A DNA stretch of 38,778 nucleotides from Pseudanabaena sp. M085S1SP2A07QC (GTDB lineage Bacteria > Cyanobacteriota > Cyanobacteriia > Pseudanabaenales > Pseudanabaenaceae), in contig JADBWK010000164.1 of the NCBI GenBank assembly GCA_020404895.1, positions 1 to 38,778 of the forward strand, given 5' to 3'. Numbering within the stretch: the stretch's first letter is position 1; each line of letters opens with the position of its first letter. The notes beneath the pieces were generated by a model, which saw nothing but the letters and a program-made list of their open reading frames with translations, was not told the DNA's origin and did no database searches. Of this stretch, positions 35,248-38,778 are shown piece after piece. Both the position numbers and the translations under genes were made by a program.

Positions 35248-35308
35248 AGAACCAATAAATTTTTCAAAAGTGTTGCTGCGCAACACTTTTGAAAAATTTA
35301 TTGGTTCT
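35248..35308. repeat. Perfect 29-bp hairpin with TGC triloop
   Basis: 35248-35276 is the exact reverse complement of 35280-35308, the longest of the window's triloop hairpins. It lies within the 464-bp gene-free stretch 35192-35655, which contains four separate palindromes, a short motif (about 35226-35243) also seen at 3905 and 11289, and a promoter near its right end. Confidence 0.85.
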
Positions 35309-35416
35309 GGTTTGTCTGATTGTTAATTGCTATAACTTTTAGAGAAAGGTTGCTCAGTGAACACCCTTTCAAAGTTAGTTTCTAATTAAGGGATTTACTC
35401 AAAATAATCGATCCCA

Positions 35417-35453
35417 AAAGAATAGCGGCTGGCTAAGCCAGCCGCTATTCTTT
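35417..35453. repeat. Perfect 17-bp hairpin with TAA triloop
   Basis: AAAGAATAGCGGCTGGC (35417-35433) pairs with 35437-35453. Flanking sequence is unrelated to the other hairpins. No gene ends nearby, so it is not an obvious terminator. Confidence 0.75.
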
Positions 35454-35486
35454 ACGGGTTTTATAAGTACCTGTGCAGAATAAATT

Positions 35487-35531
35487 ACCCAAACCCTTAA
35501 GGTTGTGCCCTTCGAGGCTAAGGGTTTGGGT
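35487..35531. repeat. 13-bp inverted repeat with 19-nt loop
   Basis: ACCCAAACCCTTA (35487-35499) is the reverse complement of 35519-35531. The loop contains a small CCTTCGAGG fold. It lies about 50 bp upstream of the -35 box of the downstream TPR gene. Confidence 0.6.
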
Positions 35532-35579
35532 GCGCAATTAATTAAGTGTATCTACTTACGATCTCCTAATCTCTATAAC

Positions 35580-35609
35580 TTGTGAACAGGTGAATGATCG
35601 CCTTATAAT
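35580..35609 (+). promoter_or_regulatory. Likely sigma-70-type promoter of the TPR genes
   Basis: TTGTGA (35580-35585) and TATAAT (35604-35609) are separated by 18 bp, and the -10 lies about 58 bp before the ATG at 35668. The -10 is a perfect consensus. Confidence 0.55.
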
Positions 35610-35667
35610 TTATGACATTTTAGTTTATGATGATTATCTGAAATAGCTTGCTAATTTGGATATATCT

Positions 35668-36972
35668 ATGTCAGAAGATAAATCGGCTTCTCAATTTTTA
35701 TCAGATTATAGATTAGCGCTTGAGTGCTTGAAATCTAGTGAGAAAGAACTATTGCCCGATCGCGTCATTGATGTATTAGTGAAGCGAGACTCTCTACAGA
35801 GCTTACTCTCTGAGCCTTCCAAGCTAACAGCTAGCGAATTGAAAGAGATAGAAAGTTTAGATAGGTCGCTAAAAGAACAAAAAAATGTCATTCTGCAAGT
35901 TCCCAATCTTGATGCATTACGATCGCTGATTAAGCCACCTGAGTCGAACTGGTGGTGGTATTTTTCTTCACGGTGGGATAACTGGGATTGGTTGTGGAAT
36001 GGTTTGACGATCGCGGCTTTGACAGTTTCACTGAGTTTGGTTGTGAATACTTCATCAAGGATATTAAGTGGTGGGGCAAACTCGGAGAATACCTTGTATG
36101 TGGTGGGACAGAGCGTTTTGACTTTAATGGCGGGTGGTGGTGCGCTGACGCAGGTAGGGCAGAAGTCCTATGAAAAAATCCTCATTCAGTTGCGTATTCC
36201 TAAGGAGTTTTGGCAGGAAACTAGCTGTGGTTTGTCTTGGTTGTTAATGGTTTCTTTGTTGGGAATTAATGCTGCTTTGCCATCTTGGGCGCATAAGGTT
36301 AATCGGAATGGGCTTGAGAATTTTGATAATAAGCGGATAGAAAGTGCTAAGGCAGATTTTCAGAGGGCGATTGCGATGCGTCCTAACTATGGAGAGGCTT
36401 ATTATAATCTCGGTTGGTTGTACGAAGAGTTAAATGATTTGGATAAGGCGAAGGCGCAGTATGAAGTAGCTGTGCAGAGCGATCCGCAAAGGTTTGATAG
36501 TGGGATTACCTATGTTAAGGCGTTGAATAATTTGGGGCGCTTATACATTCTCAAAAAAGAGTATGGAACGGCAGTACATTTATTGCGAAAAGGATTTGAC
36601 CGTTTCAACGATCTGGGGTTGCAAGATCGGGATGGTAAAAATATGTCTAAGGAACAGAGAGATGTTTATTACAGTTTGTACAAAAATTTAGGTTGGGCGC
36701 GGTTGATGCAGGAGAGTTATGATGTTGCCGAAGCAAGACTCAAGATGGCAATTAAAATCGACACCAATCGTAGTTCGGCGCATTGTTTATTAGCGCAAGT
36801 TGTGGATGCAAAATTTCCGCAGGAACCTGCAAAGTCTTTAGATTTATGGAGGACTTGTATTGCCGTAGTCACTCCCAGAGATTTGGCAAAGCCTGAAGAG
36901 GATGAATGGTCTGCCTTGGCAAATAAACGGATAGAGAAGATTTTATCTGGTAAAGAAGTGAAGAAGGAGTAG
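35668..36972 (+). CDS. Membrane-anchored TPR protein
   Basis: This protein of about 434 aa is of unknown function. An N-terminal charged helical region (1-90) is followed by a very tryptophan-rich stretch (WWWYFSSRWDNWDWLW, about 95-110), then probable membrane helices near 112-127, 141-159 and 185-203. TPR repeats run from about 215 to 400 (for example YGEAYYNLGWLYEELNDLDKAKAQYEVAV). The ATG at 35668 is used; an in-frame TTG four codons earlier has no better signal. A consensus -10 element lies upstream. The next gene also has TPR-like repeats and starts 72 bp later on the same strand, so the two probably form an operon and may work together at the cell envelope. TPR repeats point to protein binding, not catalysis. 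Confidence 0.8.
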   Translation: MSEDKSASQFLSDYRLALECLKSSEKELLPDRVIDVLVKRDSLQSLLSEPSKLTASELKEIESLDRSLKEQKNVILQVPNLDALRSLIKPPESNWWWYFSSRWDNWDWLWNGLTIAALTVSLSLVVNTSSRILSGGANSENTLYVVGQSVLTLMAGGGALTQVGQKSYEKILIQLRIPKEFWQETSCGLSWLLMVSLLGINAALPSWAHKVNRNGLENFDNKRIESAKADFQRAIAMRPNYGEAYYNLGWLYEELNDLDKAKAQYEVAVQSDPQRFDSGITYVKALNNLGRLYILKKEYGTAVHLLRKGFDRFNDLGLQDRDGKNMSKEQRDVYYSLYKNLGWARLMQESYDVAEARLKMAIKIDTNRSSAHCLLAQVVDAKFPQEPAKSLDLWRTCIAVVTPRDLAKPEEDEWSALANKRIEKILSGKEVKKE

Positions 36973-37044
36973 AATGGGTGGCGATTTAGCTGATCGCCAT
37001 AGGTCTTGTTAGTAAGGATTAATCAGATTGAGCAGGATGAGAGG

Positions 37045-38112
37045 ATGTCAAGAAAAATGAAAAATAGTCAGTTATTTGGTTTGGGCTTTGGTTTGACTGT
37101 GCTTGGATTAGTTCCTTTACCTCAATTTGGGGTAGCCAATGTGATGATTATATCCCCGAATCCTAGAGCGGTTGTGCTGCGTGAAGGTTCTAGCAATCCG
37201 AAACCAGCGATATATTTGATGTGGCTGAATAATGGCGATCTTGTCAAACCTGATAGTGAGACAGCATTGGAAGTGATTTGTGATGATGGGAAAGTGAGAA
37301 CAGTAGAAAGTGGGGAGTTTGTGGGATTGCCTACAATTTGTCCGCGAGCGGTGAGAAATACTGGATCTACTTTTGATTCGAGGGGCGAGGATGATTTCTT
37401 GAAATATCTCGATTTGCGTTTTTATACGGTGACTTTGCTGGATGCGAAGCAGGTGATTCGCTGGCAGGATGTGAATGGAGCGACGGGATATCGAGTCAAG
37501 TTGGGAACGCGGCGAGAGACTTTACTCGATCGCCAAGTGGATTGTCCAAAGGTTAGCTATGGGGGGAATAAGCCTTTAAAGTTGGGAGTGGAGTATGATT
37601 TTCTGATTGAAGCTTTGGGAAGTAATAATTCTAAGTTTCGGTTGCGGTTTAAGGTTTTGACTGAGAAAGAGGGTCAAGAGTTAAATAAGAGAATCGCGGT
37701 GATTCAGTCAAATCAAGGGTTGCCTGAGATTGCGAAGGCGATCGCTTTGGCGGATATTTACAATGAGTATGGATTGGCGGAACAGGCGATCGCGGTGTTA
37801 GAGAAGGCGAATCAGGCGGGGCAGTCGGTGGCGATCGCGGAGCGGATGTTGGCTAATTTCTATTTGCAGGTTGGGTTGCGGGATGTGGCGGAGTTGCATT
37901 ATCGCAGGGCATTGGAGTTGGCGGAGTCGGAGCAGAATTTGGAGGTTTTGGCGGAGGCGCAGATTGGGTTGGCGAAGGTGTTTGTGGTGAATGGGAAGAA
38001 GCGGTCGGCGCGGGAGTATTTGCAGCTTGCTTTGGCTAACTATACGAGTTTGGAGAATAGCGTGAAGAAGCAGAAAGTGGAAGAATGGCTGAGTAAAATT
38101 TCGGGATCGTAG
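37045..38112 (+). CDS. Exported protein with C-terminal TPR-like repeats
   Basis: This protein of about 355 aa has an N-terminal signal peptide (MSRKMKNSQ then a hydrophobic stretch to about 30, FGVAN), placing it in the periplasm or on the envelope. Residues 30-215 are beta-rich with paired cysteines (VICDDG, PTICP, VDCPK) and a WQDVNGATGYRVKLG segment that resembles a fibronectin-like strand pair. Residues 225-350 are TPR-like (IYNEYGLAEQAIAVLEKA and following). ATG at 37045, with AGGA 7 nt upstream, is chosen over a TTG at 37006. It follows the membrane TPR protein by 72 bp. HIP1 octamers inside indicate a resident gene. I do not recognise a named family. Confidence 0.75.
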   Translation: MSRKMKNSQLFGLGFGLTVLGLVPLPQFGVANVMIISPNPRAVVLREGSSNPKPAIYLMWLNNGDLVKPDSETALEVICDDGKVRTVESGEFVGLPTICPRAVRNTGSTFDSRGEDDFLKYLDLRFYTVTLLDAKQVIRWQDVNGATGYRVKLGTRRETLLDRQVDCPKVSYGGNKPLKLGVEYDFLIEALGSNNSKFRLRFKVLTEKEGQELNKRIAVIQSNQGLPEIAKAIALADIYNEYGLAEQAIAVLEKANQAGQSVAIAERMLANFYLQVGLRDVAELHYRRALELAESEQNLEVLAEAQIGLAKVFVVNGKKRSAREYLQLALANYTSLENSVKKQKVEEWLSKISGS

Positions 38113-38162
38113 GCATGTTGGGATTTGGTTTAGCAGCGATCGAGATTAGATAAAATAAGCTG

Positions 38163-38642
38163 ATGCGTACTGACACTATTTTCTTTCAGTTATTTCAAAC
38201 CTTTGATAGTTTGTTGTTTGAGTTGGTGGGATTGCCCCCTGAAACAGCATCTGGTTATCAATTTACTTCTGTGGAAATCAAGGAAAAAGCCTTTCGTTTT
38301 GATGGCATTTTCATGCCTGATACAATCGATAAAAATATTTGGTTTGTGGAGGTTCAATTTCAAAAGCGTTCGGAGTTTTATTGGGAGTTTATCGGTGAGA
38401 TCTTTCTGTATTTGAGTCAATACAAGCCAGAGCATGATTGGCAAGCAGTTGCAATTTTTGCAAAACGCAGTGTTGAGCCTGAATTCCCGAAACAATTTAG
38501 GGCGCTGTTGGCTGGTGGGCATATTGTGCAGATATATCTCGATGAGTTGCCAGAGGATGAGTCGCTGAGTTTGGGGCTTGTGCGGCTGATCGTTGCGCCC
38601 GATCGCGATGCGATCGCTTTAGCACAAAGGTTAGCGGGGTAG
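38163..38642 (+). CDS. DUF2887 protein, short form (Rpn/PD-(D/E)XK-like)
   Basis: The 159 aa match the start of the cyanobacterial DUF2887 family, related to Rpn-type PD-(D/E)XK nucleases. DTIFFQLFQTFDSLLFELVG and FRFDGIF (Asp47) then WFVEVQFQ (Glu63, Gln65) form the nuclease-like core, and YLDELPEDESLSLGLVRLIV is the conserved later block. Usual family members are clearly longer, with a C-terminal helical part; here the frame stops at RLAG, so the gene is a short form or has lost its end. Start ATG; no Shine-Dalgarno. The remaining 136 bp of the window show no gene. Confidence 0.75.
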   Translation: MRTDTIFFQLFQTFDSLLFELVGLPPETASGYQFTSVEIKEKAFRFDGIFMPDTIDKNIWFVEVQFQKRSEFYWEFIGEIFLYLSQYKPEHDWQAVAIFAKRSVEPEFPKQFRALLAGGHIVQIYLDELPEDESLSLGLVRLIVAPDRDAIALAQRLAG

Positions 38643-38778
38643 GGCAACCGCACACGTTTCTTAACAACCCAGCAAACATTTCGCAACAATTAGCGAAAGC
38701 TAAGCAATGACTATATTTAAAGCACTAAGGATAGTCTTAAGATAGTTATTGTTCCAGCCAGCCTTAAGTCGTTTTGCC

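Overview
The window comes from a cyanobacterium. The palindrome GCGATCGC (HIP1) recurs throughout. The gene set is cyanobacterial in character: a SecA with no zinc-binding tail, an NADP-type GdhA, XisH/XisI proteins, Uma2 and DUF2887 nuclease-fold proteins, gas-vesicle remnants and filamentous-haemagglutinin-type secretion. A filamentous Pseudanabaena-like lineage would fit, but the genus is inferred from general character and was not tested.

Layout. 1-3.8 kb: a small inverted-repeat element, an M20 amidohydrolase, a transposase remnant, tRNA-Val(UAC) and an 8-oxoguanine deaminase-type amidohydrolase, which suggests purine/ureide salvage. 3.9-8.2 kb: one giant CheB-CheR-PAS-PAS-histidine kinase-receiver protein. 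8.2-8.66 kb: 0.5 kb of nested repeats, including a MITE-like element. 8.66-14.1 kb: ferrochelatase lacking the usual C-terminal membrane domain, a DUF362 protein overlapping a single-domain response regulator, and a Ski2/Mtr4-like RNA helicase. 14.3-19.4 kb: a Uma2 protein and a two-partner secretion pair (TpsA then TpsB, minus strand). 19.6-23.9 kb: gdhA and secA, separated by a stack of hairpins.

24.0-34.1 kb is an accessory island between secA and rlmN. A complete Type I restriction-modification operon is interleaved with XisH/XisI genes in the order hsdM-xisI-hsdS-xisH-xisI-hsdR, with overlapping or coupled start and stop codons. XisH/XisI are known as factors needed for fdxN-element excision in Anabaena. 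XisH has a PD-(D/E)XK nuclease-like motif. Their position inside a restriction operon is the most interesting signal in the window. After hsdR come decayed fragments of a gas-vesicle GvpF/L gene and of a possible metallophosphoesterase, then a Fic enzyme with three direct repeats at its start.

34.1-38.8 kb: rlmN, a 460-bp run of long perfect hairpins, two TPR proteins and a short DUF2887 protein.

A second genome-scale theme is intergenic, near-perfect hairpins with 3-nt loops and GC-rich tips. Their arms share no sequence, so they look like a structural class and not a conventional repeat family. Several lie directly behind stop codons and probably act as terminators. All assignments come from reading the sequence; no database search was made.
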